Below, one piece after another: positions 1 through 7,042 of a stretch of 22,179 nucleotides of DNA. Numbering within the stretch: the first letter of the stretch is position 1; the number at the start of each line of letters is the position of its first letter. The DNA lies in the IMG/VR virus record IMGVR_UViG_3300008266_000908, positions 1 to 22,179 of that record. One strand, written 5' to 3'. This DNA comes from a virus. A program made the translations under genes and the position numbers. The notes under the pieces were generated by a model, which saw only the letters and a program-made list of their open reading frames with translations, was not told the origin of the DNA and did no database searches.

Positions 1-310
1 TGTTTTGAACTTCAAATGTTAACTTGGACTCTTCTATTTCTGTGATTTTGTTTTGAAGATCCTCCATCATTTTTTCGTTTTTTTCATTTAACGTTACAAG
101 TTCTTCATTTTGTTTTTGTATTTTTTTTGTCATCTCAAGACGTTTTTTTCTTTTGTCTCCGTCTTTTGTTTCACAATCTTTTAAATATTTTTTAAAGTCC
201 TCATCATTTTCAGTATCAATAAGTTTAGTAATATTACCTTCAAGACCTATACCTTTTTTAAGGTATAAGTCCATCAATGTTTTTTTAGTATTACTATCTA
301 TTTTTATCAT
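1..310 (-). CDS. Coiled-coil protein, partial (3' end outside window)
   Basis: Only the first 103 or so codons are in the window. The start is an ATG at 310-308 that overlaps the stop of the upstream response regulator gene as ATGA, so the two are probably translationally coupled. The visible protein begins MIKIDSNTKKTLMDLYLKKG, is very rich in Lys and Glu, and from about residue 55 reads as a continuous heptad-like helix (NEELVTLNEKNEKMMEDLQ). Such a helix often precedes the dimerisation domain of sensor kinases, and this is the last gene of a two-component operon, so a third kinase is possible. No catalytic motif is visible before the edge, so function is unassigned. Confidence 0.7.
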   Translation of the reverse strand, partial: MIKIDSNTKKTLMDLYLKKGIGLEGNITKLIDTENDEDFKKYLKDCETKDGDKRKKRLEMTKKIQKQNEELVTLNEKNEKMMEDLQNKITEIEESKLTFEVQN

Positions 311-744
311 TTGTAAACTTTAAATGGTAAAGTTCTATTTTTATAACCTTCATAATCATTTCTAAATTCTTCTAAACGAGGTTCAATGTCGTCAGATTTA
401 ATAATCCAAAATTGAGCACCTGCTTGGATTGCCTTTGCTTGTTCTTCAGGTTCATTTGATGATGATATGATTCCAACAACTACGTGATTACCATATTCAA
501 AATTAATTTTTCTAATTAATTCTATACCATCAAAAGAACTACCAATGATGTTTAAATCAACAAACACACATTCAGGTTTATCATTATTATCTCCATCTTC
601 AAACCATTTTTGAAATAGTTTTGCCGCTTCGTCAGAACTATTTAACGCATTTAAAGACAAACTTATATCAAGTAATGAACAAGCATCTTCAAAAACCAAA
701 TGGAATAAATCCTCATCATCAACCAATAAAATAGAATCAATCAT
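307..744 (-). CDS. Single-domain response regulator (CheY/Rcp1-like)
   Basis: This 145-aa protein is a stand-alone receiver domain. The acidic pocket is D9-D10 (LLVDDED), the phosphoacceptor is D63 in FVDLN at the end of strand 3, the switch Ser/Thr position lies at S94-S95 (GIISSS), and the conserved lysine is K116 (IIKS). There is no output domain, so it should act by binding a partner or passing phosphate on. The length and the loop after D63 resemble Rcp1-type regulators that partner with PAS or phytochrome-like kinases. It lies 3 nt after the 478-aa histidine kinase, the obvious cognate donor, and overlaps the next gene by 4 nt. Receiver identity is firm; its target is unknown. Confidence 0.92.
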   Translation of the reverse strand: MIDSILLVDDEDLFHLVFEDACSLLDISLSLNALNSSDEAAKLFQKWFEDGDNNDKPECVFVDLNIIGSSFDGIELIRKINFEYGNHVVVGIISSSNEPEEQAKAIQAGAQFWIIKSDDIEPRLEEFRNDYEGYKNRTLPFKVYK

Positions 745-747
745 CTT

Positions 748-2184
748 TTAATTTTTTATTTTTATTTTTATTTTAGTTCCAATTTCATTTCTTTCACATT
801 CAAGGTCATACCCATGTTCTTTTAAAATTGCAATTGAAATATTCAACCCTAAACCAATTTCTCCTTTATCTTCTTTAGAAAATGATTTAATATGTTTTTT
901 AAATTCTTCATCTGTCATTCCAACACCGTTGTCTTGGACTATTATATAATTATCTTCAATAAATATTAAAACTTCTTTGTTTTCGCTCTTATTATATTTT
1001 AATCCGTTTTTAACTAAATTTTCAATTGCGTTACAAAATAACGTAGGATTAACTTCAAGACTTGGTAGTTCGTCAATTTTAATCTGTTTAAAGTATGATG
1101 TTTTAGCAAAATACATTTCAAGTAACTTTTTAATTTCTAATTCTTTTTTCTCTAATAAAACATTTTGTTTTACAAGATTTGTAAATTCATAAACACTTTT
1201 ATAAACTTTTTGAGTGTGGTCCAGACCTTCTCTAATCATTTTAATTGAACCTTCTATTTTAAGATTTTTTATATCTTCTGCCGTTAATCTTTTTTCTAAT
1301 GAACTTATACCTCTTGGGATATATGTATTTATTCCTGAATGCATGTCGTGTCTTATGATTCTTGCTGCGTGTTCTAAATAAGTATTTTTTGTGTTGATGT
1401 CTTGTAATTGTTCATCAATTTTAAAATCTTTTACTTTGATTGTTTTTCTCTGAAGTAAAACCAAAAACCCTAAAAGTAAAATGGAACCTACAATTACCGC
1501 CCATATTAAATAAGTTTTTAATTCTTCTTTTTCTAACCCTAAAATATTTTTTTCCTTTTTTAATTTGTTTTTATCTAAACTTAAATCAATAACTTGTTTT
1601 TCCTTTTTTAAACTTTTTATTGTTACATCTTTTTCATCTATTACTTTTTGACTTTCACCATTTTGAATTAATAATTGTTTTTCTTTTATTAATTTTTGTA
1701 TTTTTCCTTCTATCTCCTTTGCGATTTTTTGCATGTCATTAGGTGATAAGTTATCGTAAGATTTTGGTAGGTTATTTAAAAACTCTTTATCAGCCGCTAA
1801 ACTTGCTGCCAAATTTTCTGAAATTTTTTCTTCAGGGATTTCTTGTGGTATTTCAAAAACTTTTTCAGGCTCTAAATCAACAACTTCGACGTAGTCTTTA
1901 ACTCTTGATAAATACCAATCAGCTTCATCATACATGCCTTTATTGTAAAAGGCAATACCTATCTGCCTACAAAGTTTTACACTTTCTTTATCTTTATGTT
2001 TATTGTTTATCAATAAAGAATCAAAAGTTAATTTATCTGTTAAACTTTTAATATATGGATCACCATTTAAATAAGGAATTCCTTGATCCCAATTAGCCTC
2101 AATTTTTTGTTCCTTTATTTCTTTAAATTGTGAATGACCATTAAAAGAAATTAAAAGTATTATTATTAATAAAATTTTTTGCAT
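748..2184 (-). CDS. Membrane sensor histidine kinase with exported N-terminal domain
   Basis: This 478-aa protein has a signal peptide (MQKILLIIILLISFNGHSQ), then an exported region with a TPR-like helix pair (about residues 70-98, GIAFYNKGMYDEADWYL) and a long coiled coil (about 155-222). One transmembrane helix follows (about 226-245). The kinase core has an H-box with H279 (RHDMHSGIN), an N-box around N385-N393 (NAIENLVKNGLKYN), G1 box DNGVG at 418-422 and G2 box around 441-447 (GEIGLGL). All catalytic motifs are present. The core closely resembles the PAS kinase upstream in the same operon, so they are paralogues with different sensors. The next gene is a receiver domain, its likely acceptor. 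Exported TPR-plus-kinase proteins are common in Bacteroidota chromosomes and unusual on a phage. Confidence 0.9.
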   Translation of the reverse strand: MQKILLIIILLISFNGHSQFKEIKEQKIEANWDQGIPYLNGDPYIKSLTDKLTFDSLLINNKHKDKESVKLCRQIGIAFYNKGMYDEADWYLSRVKDYVEVVDLEPEKVFEIPQEIPEEKISENLAASLAADKEFLNNLPKSYDNLSPNDMQKIAKEIEGKIQKLIKEKQLLIQNGESQKVIDEKDVTIKSLKKEKQVIDLSLDKNKLKKEKNILGLEKEELKTYLIWAVIVGSILLLGFLVLLQRKTIKVKDFKIDEQLQDINTKNTYLEHAARIIRHDMHSGINTYIPRGISSLEKRLTAEDIKNLKIEGSIKMIREGLDHTQKVYKSVYEFTNLVKQNVLLEKKELEIKKLLEMYFAKTSYFKQIKIDELPSLEVNPTLFCNAIENLVKNGLKYNKSENKEVLIFIEDNYIIVQDNGVGMTDEEFKKHIKSFSKEDKGEIGLGLNISIAILKEHGYDLECERNEIGTKIKIKIKN

Positions 2185-2194
2185 ACTAATTAGT

Positions 2195-2785
2195 TTATAA
2201 TTTATAAGGGAATTTAATTAAAGTTGGTTTCCATCTTTTTTTATAAAATGTGTCCCAATTTTCTGGTGGTTCATCTGAATATAATCTATTATGATTTTTC
2301 CATTTTTCATCTTCTTCTATTGGTGCTCTTCTTACTATATTAAAATTACCGGTCCTTCTGTTACCTATCAAAATATATGAACCAAAGTCGATACCAATAA
2401 CTTGCTGTTCCCTGTATGAATAATAAAGGTATGTATTATCTATTGATGAATTATAGATCCACTTTTCAACAGTATCTAATTTTATTTTTAAACTATCGTA
2501 AATTGAATTTTTATTTTTAAGTTCAGTGTATAAACTATCTATCATAAAATTTTTTCTTATCAGGGCATTAACAAATATTTCTATTTCTTTATCTTTTTTT
2601 AATACATCTTTTTTGTAATTAACAACCCTTTGTTTTTGATTTTCCAATAGTGTCTGCATAACTTCGTATTGATCGGTGGTTAGAATGACTACTGAATCGT
2701 TTTTTAATTTTGTTTTTACGGGGTATTTCTGCGCACTGGTTAAGTGTGCGACTAATAATAATATTATTAATAAAAGTTTTTTCAT
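2195..2785 (-). CDS. Secreted coiled-coil protein of unknown function
   Basis: This 196-aa protein has a clear Bacteroidota-type signal peptide ending LTSAQ (cleavage near residue 18). The middle (about 38-110) is a charged coiled coil (NQKQRVVNYKKDVLKKDKEI). The C-terminal third is rich in Tyr and Trp (IDNTYLYYSYREQ, PPENWDTFYKKRW) and probably forms a small beta-rich domain. Its ATG overlaps the stop of the PAS kinase as ATGA, and the second kinase starts about 10 nt after its end, so it belongs to the signalling operon. A periplasmic adaptor for one of the kinases is possible from context only. I do not recognise the family. Confidence 0.8.
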   Translation of the reverse strand: MKKLLLIILLLVAHLTSAQKYPVKTKLKNDSVVILTTDQYEVMQTLLENQKQRVVNYKKDVLKKDKEIEIFVNALIRKNFMIDSLYTELKNKNSIYDSLKIKLDTVEKWIYNSSIDNTYLYYSYREQQVIGIDFGSYILIGNRRTGNFNIVRRAPIEEDEKWKNHNRLYSDEPPENWDTFYKKRWKPTLIKFPYKL

Positions 2786-4380
2786 ATAAATTTAATTTTC
2801 ATTTTTGTTCCTATTTCATTTTTTTCACAGGTAATGTTAAATCCGTGTTCTTCTAAAATCGCAACGCAAATATTTAACCCCAAACCAGTGCCTGATTCTT
2901 TTTGTCCTTCTTTTCTTGTGTATGGTTTACATAGGTGATCAAAGTCTTCTTGGGTAATCCCTCTACCATTATCTTGGATATAGATGTTATTTTCGTCAGA
3001 ATAAATTTTAACAAATTTGGTATCAGAGTCGTTATATTTTAAACCGTTTCTAATAAGGTTATCAACTGCAGTACAGAATAATGGTTCGTTTACTTCAACT
3101 GTTGGTAATTCATCAATAATAACTTGACTTAGATATGCTGTTGATGATAGGTAATCGTGTAGAATATTTTTTAGGTCACATTCGGTTTTATTTAAAACCA
3201 CATCTTTTTTAACTAAGTTGGTGAATTCGTAAACTCCCTTATAAACTTTTTGTGAATGTTTTAATCCTTCTTTAATCATTTTAATGGGCGCTTCAATTTT
3301 TAATGATGCAATGTCTTCAGGGTTTAATCTTCTTTCTAATGAACTTAACCCTCTTGGCATATAAGTATTTATACCTGAATGCATGTCGTGTCTTAATATT
3401 TTAGCTGCGTGTTCTAAGTAAGTGTTTTTCTTTTCAATTTCTTTTCTTTGTTCATACGAATTTGTAACATCTGTAGCGATCTTCATAACACGATAAATTT
3501 TACCGTCCACGCCAATAATAGGATTGTAGGTTGCTTGTAGATATACTAAAGAACCGTCTTTTTTAACTCTAGTGATTTCACCTGTAAATAATACACCCTC
3601 ATTTAATTTTTTCCAAAAAAGAGAATATTCCTCACTTTTTGAATGTTCCTCATCTATAAAAATTCTGTGGTGTTTTCCAATTATTTCATCCGGTGAAGAA
3701 TAACCCATAGTATTTAAAAACAATTCATTAGCAAAAATAATGTTCCCCTGTAAATCAAACTCAATAACCGCATTAGATTTGTTAATTGCGTTCATTCTGT
3801 TACGGATCTCAACTTCTTTTCTTTTAAGTTCTGTAACATCTTGTCTAATTGATGAAAACCCATCTAACTTACCCTTCTTATTAAATTTCGCTTTGATGTA
3901 TGTATCAACGTAATATAGTTCTCCTGACTTTCCTTTATTGGTAACAACGTCATTCCATATCTCACCTTTCATAACGGTTTCATACATCTTACCCCAATAC
4001 CCATCAGGTTGTAATCCGGAGTTAACAACACTATGATCTTTACCTTTTACCTCATCCAAAGACCAACCCGACACTTCTTCAAATTTTTTATTAACGTATG
4101 TTATTTTACCGTATTTATCGGCAACAGAAACAATTGTTGCAGAATCAATAAAATCCTCACTATCTTTTATTTGTTTTAATAATTCACCTTTTAACTCTAC
4201 TGTTTGGGTTTTCATTAAAAAATAAAATAATGGTGAAAATAATAAAAAGCAAGACATCTCAATAATTCTTGTTATATCATTAGCGTGAATAAGACCTACC
4301 AAAATAAAAATTTTAGTTAAAAGAAAAGTAACCATCAATATTACAGATGGTATTATTAATAATTTACGTTTTTTAGTCAT
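2782..4380 (-). CDS. PAS-domain sensor histidine kinase
   Basis: The protein is 532 aa if translation starts at the ATG at 4380. The frame is open further upstream, but that extension would run into the divergent gene at 4448 and lacks a promoter, whereas the chosen ATG has a TATTTAT element 4 nt upstream. Two transmembrane helices (about 7-30 and 40-56) are followed by two PAS/PAC domains (about 75-185 and 195-307, with GWSLDEVKGKDH and MGYSSPDEIIGKHH). The kinase core has H-box H331 (RHDMHSGINTY), N-box N441-N445, G1 DNGRG at 470-474, and G2 GTGLGLN at 497-503. All catalytic residues are intact. It heads the five-gene signalling operon. The PAS ligand cannot be told from sequence. Confidence 0.9.
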   Translation of the reverse strand: MTKKRKLLIIPSVILMVTFLLTKIFILVGLIHANDITRIIEMSCFLLFSPLFYFLMKTQTVELKGELLKQIKDSEDFIDSATIVSVADKYGKITYVNKKFEEVSGWSLDEVKGKDHSVVNSGLQPDGYWGKMYETVMKGEIWNDVVTNKGKSGELYYVDTYIKAKFNKKGKLDGFSSIRQDVTELKRKEVEIRNRMNAINKSNAVIEFDLQGNIIFANELFLNTMGYSSPDEIIGKHHRIFIDEEHSKSEEYSLFWKKLNEGVLFTGEITRVKKDGSLVYLQATYNPIIGVDGKIYRVMKIATDVTNSYEQRKEIEKKNTYLEHAAKILRHDMHSGINTYMPRGLSSLERRLNPEDIASLKIEAPIKMIKEGLKHSQKVYKGVYEFTNLVKKDVVLNKTECDLKNILHDYLSSTAYLSQVIIDELPTVEVNEPLFCTAVDNLIRNGLKYNDSDTKFVKIYSDENNIYIQDNGRGITQEDFDHLCKPYTRKEGQKESGTGLGLNICVAILEEHGFNITCEKNEIGTKMKIKFI

Positions 4381-4391
4381 ATAAATAAATA
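4381..4391 (-). promoter_or_regulatory. TATTTAT start-proximal element (PAS kinase)
   Basis: Read on the minus strand this is GATATTTATTTAT followed directly by ATG. TATTTAT sits 4 nt before the start codon. The same element at 4-5 nt spacing precedes four other leftward genes (ATGs at 9230, 12335, 16012 and 19052). It could be a late promoter giving near-leaderless mRNA, or a translation signal. Confidence 0.5.
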
Positions 4392-4423
4392 TCAAGAAAG
4401 TCTTTACTTTACAAAATAAGATA

Positions 4424-4430
4424 TATTTAT
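4424..4430 (+). promoter_or_regulatory. TATTTAT element upstream of wall-enzyme gene
   Basis: On the plus strand TATTTAT occurs within GATATATTTATAG, 17 nt before the ATG at 4448. It faces away from the element serving the PAS kinase, so this 67-nt divergent gap has one copy in each direction. The spacing differs from the five minus-strand cases, so it is less certain. Confidence 0.35.
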
Positions 4431-4447
4431 AGAAAAAATTAATTATT

Positions 4448-5041
4448 ATGTATACAAAAGAACAAGTAGAATTGGCCGTCAAGGCGAAAGGGTATGTTTG
4501 GTTTGAGGACACAAACAACAAAGGTTATGATGTTAATATCGTAGGCGTTAGAAATGCAAGTACAGGTCAAAAAGTGACTAATGTATTTGATGATCACATT
4601 ACATTATCTTACAAAGTTGATGGTCAATGGAAATTCCATATTTGGCCAGCAACGACTGACCCAGGTAAAAAAGGTGTTATGGAATACCACAACAAAGATG
4701 GTGTTGCTAGACTTGTTGAAGGTCAATATAGAGGTTCTCACACTATCAGATTACATCAAGGTAAATACGAAGCGTTAGGTCAAGCAAAAAGTGTTAAAGT
4801 TTATCGTGATGCTAACCGTGATATGGTATATGATGAAAAAAAGATTGCAGAAGGTATTTTTGGTATTAATATCCACAAAGCAGGTGCGGATTCAACCTAT
4901 GTTGAAAACTGGTCTGAAGGTTGCCAAGTATTTAAAAAGGCGGCAGATTTTGAAGAATTTATGAGTATTTGTAGAAAGGCTAGAAACATTCACGGTAACT
5001 CATTTAGTTATACGTTAATTGAATCAACAGACATTAAATAA
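4448..5041 (+). CDS. Putative cell-wall enzyme with H...SxGC motif
   Basis: This 197-aa protein is one of the few rightward genes. Its N-terminus (YTKEQVELAVKAKGYVWFED) resembles a phage lysis-protein family as I remember it. The key region is FGINIHKAG (H143) followed by NWSEGCQVF (S156, G158, C159). A His followed about 15 residues later by S-x-G-C resembles the YkuD L,D-transpeptidase active site (H...S/T-x-G-C). The substrate would be peptidoglycan, and the likely role host wall cleavage or remodelling. There is no signal peptide, so release would need a holin or entry with the virion. It has its own terminator and is divergent from the kinase operon. Phage gene: likely. Enzymatic class: tentative. 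Confidence 0.75.
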   Translation: MYTKEQVELAVKAKGYVWFEDTNNKGYDVNIVGVRNASTGQKVTNVFDDHITLSYKVDGQWKFHIWPATTDPGKKGVMEYHNKDGVARLVEGQYRGSHTIRLHQGKYEALGQAKSVKVYRDANRDMVYDEKKIAEGIFGINIHKAGADSTYVENWSEGCQVFKKAADFEEFMSICRKARNIHGNSFSYTLIESTDIK

Positions 5042-5044
5042 AAT

Positions 5045-5066
5045 AAAGGGACTTCGGTCCCTTTTT
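5045..5066 (+). terminator. Rho-independent terminator with UUCG loop
   Basis: The stem AAAGGGAC / GTCCCTTT with a TTCG tetraloop is followed by further Ts, starting 4 nt after the stop of the 197-aa gene. It lies between two convergent genes. On the other strand it is followed by a T-rich run, so it may serve the zinc-finger gene ending at 5073 as well. Confidence 0.9.
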
Positions 5067-5072
5067 ACTTTA

Positions 5073-5804
5073 TTAAAACATCTGTAACAAGATGTCGTTC
5101 TCACCTTCCCACTTCACAATTTTAGATTTAGGAACCCAGAACTCCATCTCTCCGATTTCCTCAACTTTGGCCAAGTACTCGTTACGGAAACGTTCTGCTT
5201 GTGTTCTATCAGTGATGTACTCAACTCCCATGTGTTTGGCACATGTCTTACCCATTTTAGTTAACATTGAAAACTCGTCGGTCAAGGTCTTAGCACAACA
5301 CAAACAAACATCACCACGTTTAACTGTCATTTTACCTGAGAACTTAACAGCCTTAGGTGATACCGCCAACACCTTAGTGATGTCTAAGATAGTTGGGTTG
5401 AATTTTAAACCGTAAGTGTCTTTCAACTTTTGACCTACCATACGACCAACTTTGATTGAATCACCCTCAACTGGGATATTCATGTGAACTGTCGCTTTTT
5501 GGTTTTTTTCTTTTTGGATTTGGTTCAATCCTGCTTGGATTTGTTTTTCAGACAATTTACCATAAAGGTTAAGTTTTGACTTCAAGTCATTAACAAATGA
5601 AGAAGGACCATCATAAGAAAGGATCTCTTTCATTTCAGGAGTAAACTCAACTTTTTTTACTTCCTCAACATTTTTGAAGATCTTTTCGACCGCAGATTTT
5701 TGGTTTACAGTTAATGAACCGTATTTAGATAGAGCATCTTTCATTTTTAAAACGAAAGAGTTAGAACCTTTGTAATTTTTTACTTGTGAAGTTATATCTG
5801 TCAT
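5073..5804 (-). CDS. Zinc-finger phage protein with duplicated SF-LSxxQ module
   Basis: This 243-aa protein starts with two copies of a roughly 35-residue helical module: residues 13-47 (GSNSFVLKMKDALSKYGSLT) and 66-100 (GPSSFVNDLKSKLNLYGKLS then EKQ). The second copy matches a single copy in the DHH protein encoded at 14180-16012. A compact zinc-binding site follows, with C167, C169, C170, C188 and H191 (VCLCCAKTLTDEFS ... GKTCAKH). This resembles the small Cys motif of DUF6011-type phage proteins. The C-terminus is acidic and Trp-rich. Function is unknown; nucleic-acid or protein binding is plausible. It has its own strong host-like promoter. Confidence 0.82.
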   Translation of the reverse strand: MTDITSQVKNYKGSNSFVLKMKDALSKYGSLTVNQKSAVEKIFKNVEEVKKVEFTPEMKEILSYDGPSSFVNDLKSKLNLYGKLSEKQIQAGLNQIQKEKNQKATVHMNIPVEGDSIKVGRMVGQKLKDTYGLKFNPTILDITKVLAVSPKAVKFSGKMTVKRGDVCLCCAKTLTDEFSMLTKMGKTCAKHMGVEYITDRTQAERFRNEYLAKVEEIGEMEFWVPKSKIVKWEGENDILLQMF

Positions 5805-5823
5805 AATGTATTTGATTATGAAA

Positions 5824-5854
5824 CAAAGATATAGTAAAGATTTGAATTGGCAAA
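5824..5854 (-). promoter_or_regulatory. Bacteroidota-type promoter for zinc-finger gene
   Basis: On the minus strand, TTTG (5854-5851), 19 nt, then TATCTTTG (5831-5824). This matches the Bacteroidota primary-sigma consensus TTTG-N19-21-TAnnTTTG exactly. The start codon is at 5804, so the leader would be about 10-15 nt. Confidence 0.85.
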
Positions 5855-5855
5855 A

Positions 5856-6065
5856 TTATTTGTTATCTATTTTAAATAATTTTTGAAATAATTTTTCCCA
5901 CACATCCATTGCAGGACTTACCGCAACAAAAAAACCAATTATACCAAGAATAAATTCACCTATTGAAGACTTTGATTCCAAGTAGTATTCAAATAAACCT
6001 AAACCAATCCAAACAATCAAAAATGAAAGGAACCAAGACAAAAGTAACAATAAGAATTTTTTCAT
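5856..6065 (-). CDS. Small two-helix membrane protein
   Basis: This 69-aa protein begins MKKFLLLLLSWFLSFLIVWI, one hydrophobic helix (about 4-25), followed by a short polar link and a second helix (about 36-55, EFILGIIGFFVAVSP), then a basic tail ending FKIDNK. It probably sits in the inner membrane. Size and topology would fit a lysis or superinfection-exclusion protein, but no family was recognised. It lies downstream of the RNA cluster on the same strand. Confidence 0.65.
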   Translation of the reverse strand: MKKFLLLLLSWFLSFLIVWIGLGLFEYYLESKSSIGEFILGIIGFFVAVSPAMDVWEKLFQKLFKIDNK

Positions 6066-6084
6066 AACATAAATTTAAAAAAAG

Positions 6085-6163
6085 AGGTCAGTAAAGGATT
6101 CGAACCAATGACACGTCCACTTCTTAGGGTTGTGGATTGCTCTACCAGCTGAGCTAACTGACC
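6085..6163 (-). tRNA. Aberrant tRNA-like gene with 11-nt anticodon loop
   Basis: Read on the minus strand, the acceptor stem GGTCAGT / ACTGACC pairs perfectly and the D-arm GCTC-AGCTGGTA-GAGC is canonical. The anticodon stem TCCAC / GTGGA pairs, but its loop is 11 nt (AACCCTAAGAA) instead of 7 and has no U at the normal position 33. The T-loop TTCGAAT is canonical but the T-stem ATTGG / CCTTT has two T-T mismatches. No CCA is encoded. It is followed by seven Ts. It could be a decayed tRNA, a tRNA needing processing, or a tRNA-derived stable RNA. I cannot assign an amino acid. Confidence 0.6.
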
Positions 6164-6169
6164 TACCTG

Positions 6170-6285
6170 TTGTCAGGGTGGGATTCGAACCCACAATGAG
6201 TGACCTTATAACTTCTCGCGTCCAAATTGCTCTTGGACCGTGGCGTCTTTAGGACTCGGCACCATGCCTCATTACACTCCTGACA
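6170..6285 (-). ncRNA. tRNA-like RNA of about 115 nt with non-canonical centre
   Basis: The ends form a perfect 7-bp acceptor-like stem (TGTCAGG / CCTGACA) next to a perfect T-arm (GTGGG-TTCGAAT-CCCAC). Between them, where D-arm, anticodon arm and variable loop should be, are about 80 nt with no normal D-arm or anticodon loop. Instead AATGAG (6273-6268) can pair with CTCATT (6200-6195), directly abutting the T-stem, and inside are hairpins GGC-ATGGT-GCC and GTCCAA / TTGGAC. An acceptor, T-arm and long extra helix recall the tRNA-like domain of tmRNA, but tmRNA 5' sequences and a tag ORF are absent. It may instead be a type II tRNA carrying an insertion. Confidence 0.55.
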
Positions 6286-6290
6286 AAAAA

Positions 6291-6384
6291 CGACTCTTCA
6301 GCTTTCTACTCCCAGCGCCGAGGAATTGTATATAACTTAGCCCGTCTCACCGCTGTATGGGAACTGAAGTTCACCGTCTCTTTC
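6291..6384 (-). ncRNA. Structured small RNA at the start of the RNA cluster
   Basis: On the minus strand a long imperfect hairpin is closed by CTTCAG (6369-6364) with CTGAAG (6301-6296), then CAGCG (6355-6351) with CGCTG (6317-6313), and inside by GAG/CTC. It is followed by six Ts. It starts just downstream of a predicted promoter, so it would be the 5' portion of the tRNA-cluster transcript. No T-loop or anticodon arm is present and no ORF covers it. T4 has two stable small RNAs (C and D) in its tRNA cluster, a possible analogy in position only. Confidence 0.5.
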
Positions 6385-6390
6385 TTATTA

Positions 6391-6421
6391 TAAACATAAG
6401 AAATATAAATGATAATAACAA
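6391..6421 (-). promoter_or_regulatory. Bacteroidota-type promoter for RNA cluster
   Basis: On the minus strand, TTG (6421-6419), 20 nt, then TATGTTTA (6398-6391), one mismatch from TAnnTTTG. Transcription would begin near 6384, just before the first structured RNA. Together with the following RNAs and no ORF it explains the stretch 6066-6441. Confidence 0.65.
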
Positions 6422-6441
6422 TAGTGGTGTCATAATTTTTT

Positions 6442-6732
6442 TTATAGTTCTTGAACTTGAATCATAACCCAATCAACTTCACCTTCCGTTAAATGACCCA
6501 TTACATCATCTGTAATATGTGTGTTATAAGTTATTTGCCAATCTTTTTCGTTACCATAGATAACCGCCACCTCCCACTCATTACCATTTGATGTGTATGA
6601 TGAATAAGTTTTAGATAATGGACTTTTGAATCTAACTACCGATAAACCATACCCATTATCAAAAAAGATTAATCCGTGAAGACCTTCACCGAAACTGTGT
6701 GGTTTAAATTTTATGTCTTTAAATGATTTCAT
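6442..6732 (-). CDS. Conserved phage protein of unknown function
   Basis: This 96-aa soluble protein begins MKSFKDIKFKPHSFGEGLHG and contains two likely beta segments (GYGLSVVRF and WEVAVIYG), then DWQITYNTHITDDVMGHLTE. In my recollection proteins with this layout (FKPH, GxSVVRF, E-W-E-x-A-V, ITDDVxGHL) are common small phage ORFs and are always hypothetical. No catalytic motif is visible. It overlaps the upstream gene by one base (TAATG) and probably shares that gene's promoter. Confidence 0.75.
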   Translation of the reverse strand: MKSFKDIKFKPHSFGEGLHGLIFFDNGYGLSVVRFKSPLSKTYSSYTSNGNEWEVAVIYGNEKDWQITYNTHITDDVMGHLTEGEVDWVMIQVQEL

Positions 6733-7031
6733 TAGTTATTTAACATTATATATTGATCTTCATCAATTCCTTTTACTCCTAGTTTTTCTAAAGCAATTTT
6801 TAAATTATGTAGTTGTTTTGCTACGTTGTGTTTATTAAGTAACAAATTACCTAAAGTAATTCCTGTTTCTTTATGGAACTTATTAAAATCTTCAAATCTA
6901 CGTTCCATTCGTAGTCTCAATTCACACCCACTAATATAAAAATCTAAAAGTTGTTCTTTATTGAATACATCTATTAATTCATCGGATTCGTGTTCCATTG
7001 AAAAAAATAGTGTAATAAGTTCTTTGTTCAT
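6732..7031 (-). CDS. Small helical protein of unknown function
   Basis: This 99-aa protein is acidic at the N-terminus (FFSMEHESDELIDVFNKEQ) and largely helical (LRLRMERRFEDFNKFHKETG). It is predicted cytoplasmic, with no transmembrane segment and no recognised family. It has its own host-like promoter and is co-transcribed with the 96-aa gene that follows. Confidence 0.65.
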   Translation of the reverse strand: MNKELITLFFSMEHESDELIDVFNKEQLLDFYISGCELRLRMERRFEDFNKFHKETGITLGNLLLNKHNVAKQLHNLKIALEKLGVKGIDEDQYIMLNN

Positions 7032-7042
7032 ATGTTTTATTT

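Noticed and set aside
4381-4521. 47-residue N-terminal extension of the PAS kinase
   Set aside because: It would overlap the divergent gene at 4448 and read through its promoter region; the ATG at 4380 has the local start element.
6230-6275. HDV-like ribozyme suggested by GGCATGGTGCC in the 115-nt RNA
   Set aside because: The double pseudoknot pairings and catalytic C context could not be drawn; the resemblance is limited to a few bases.
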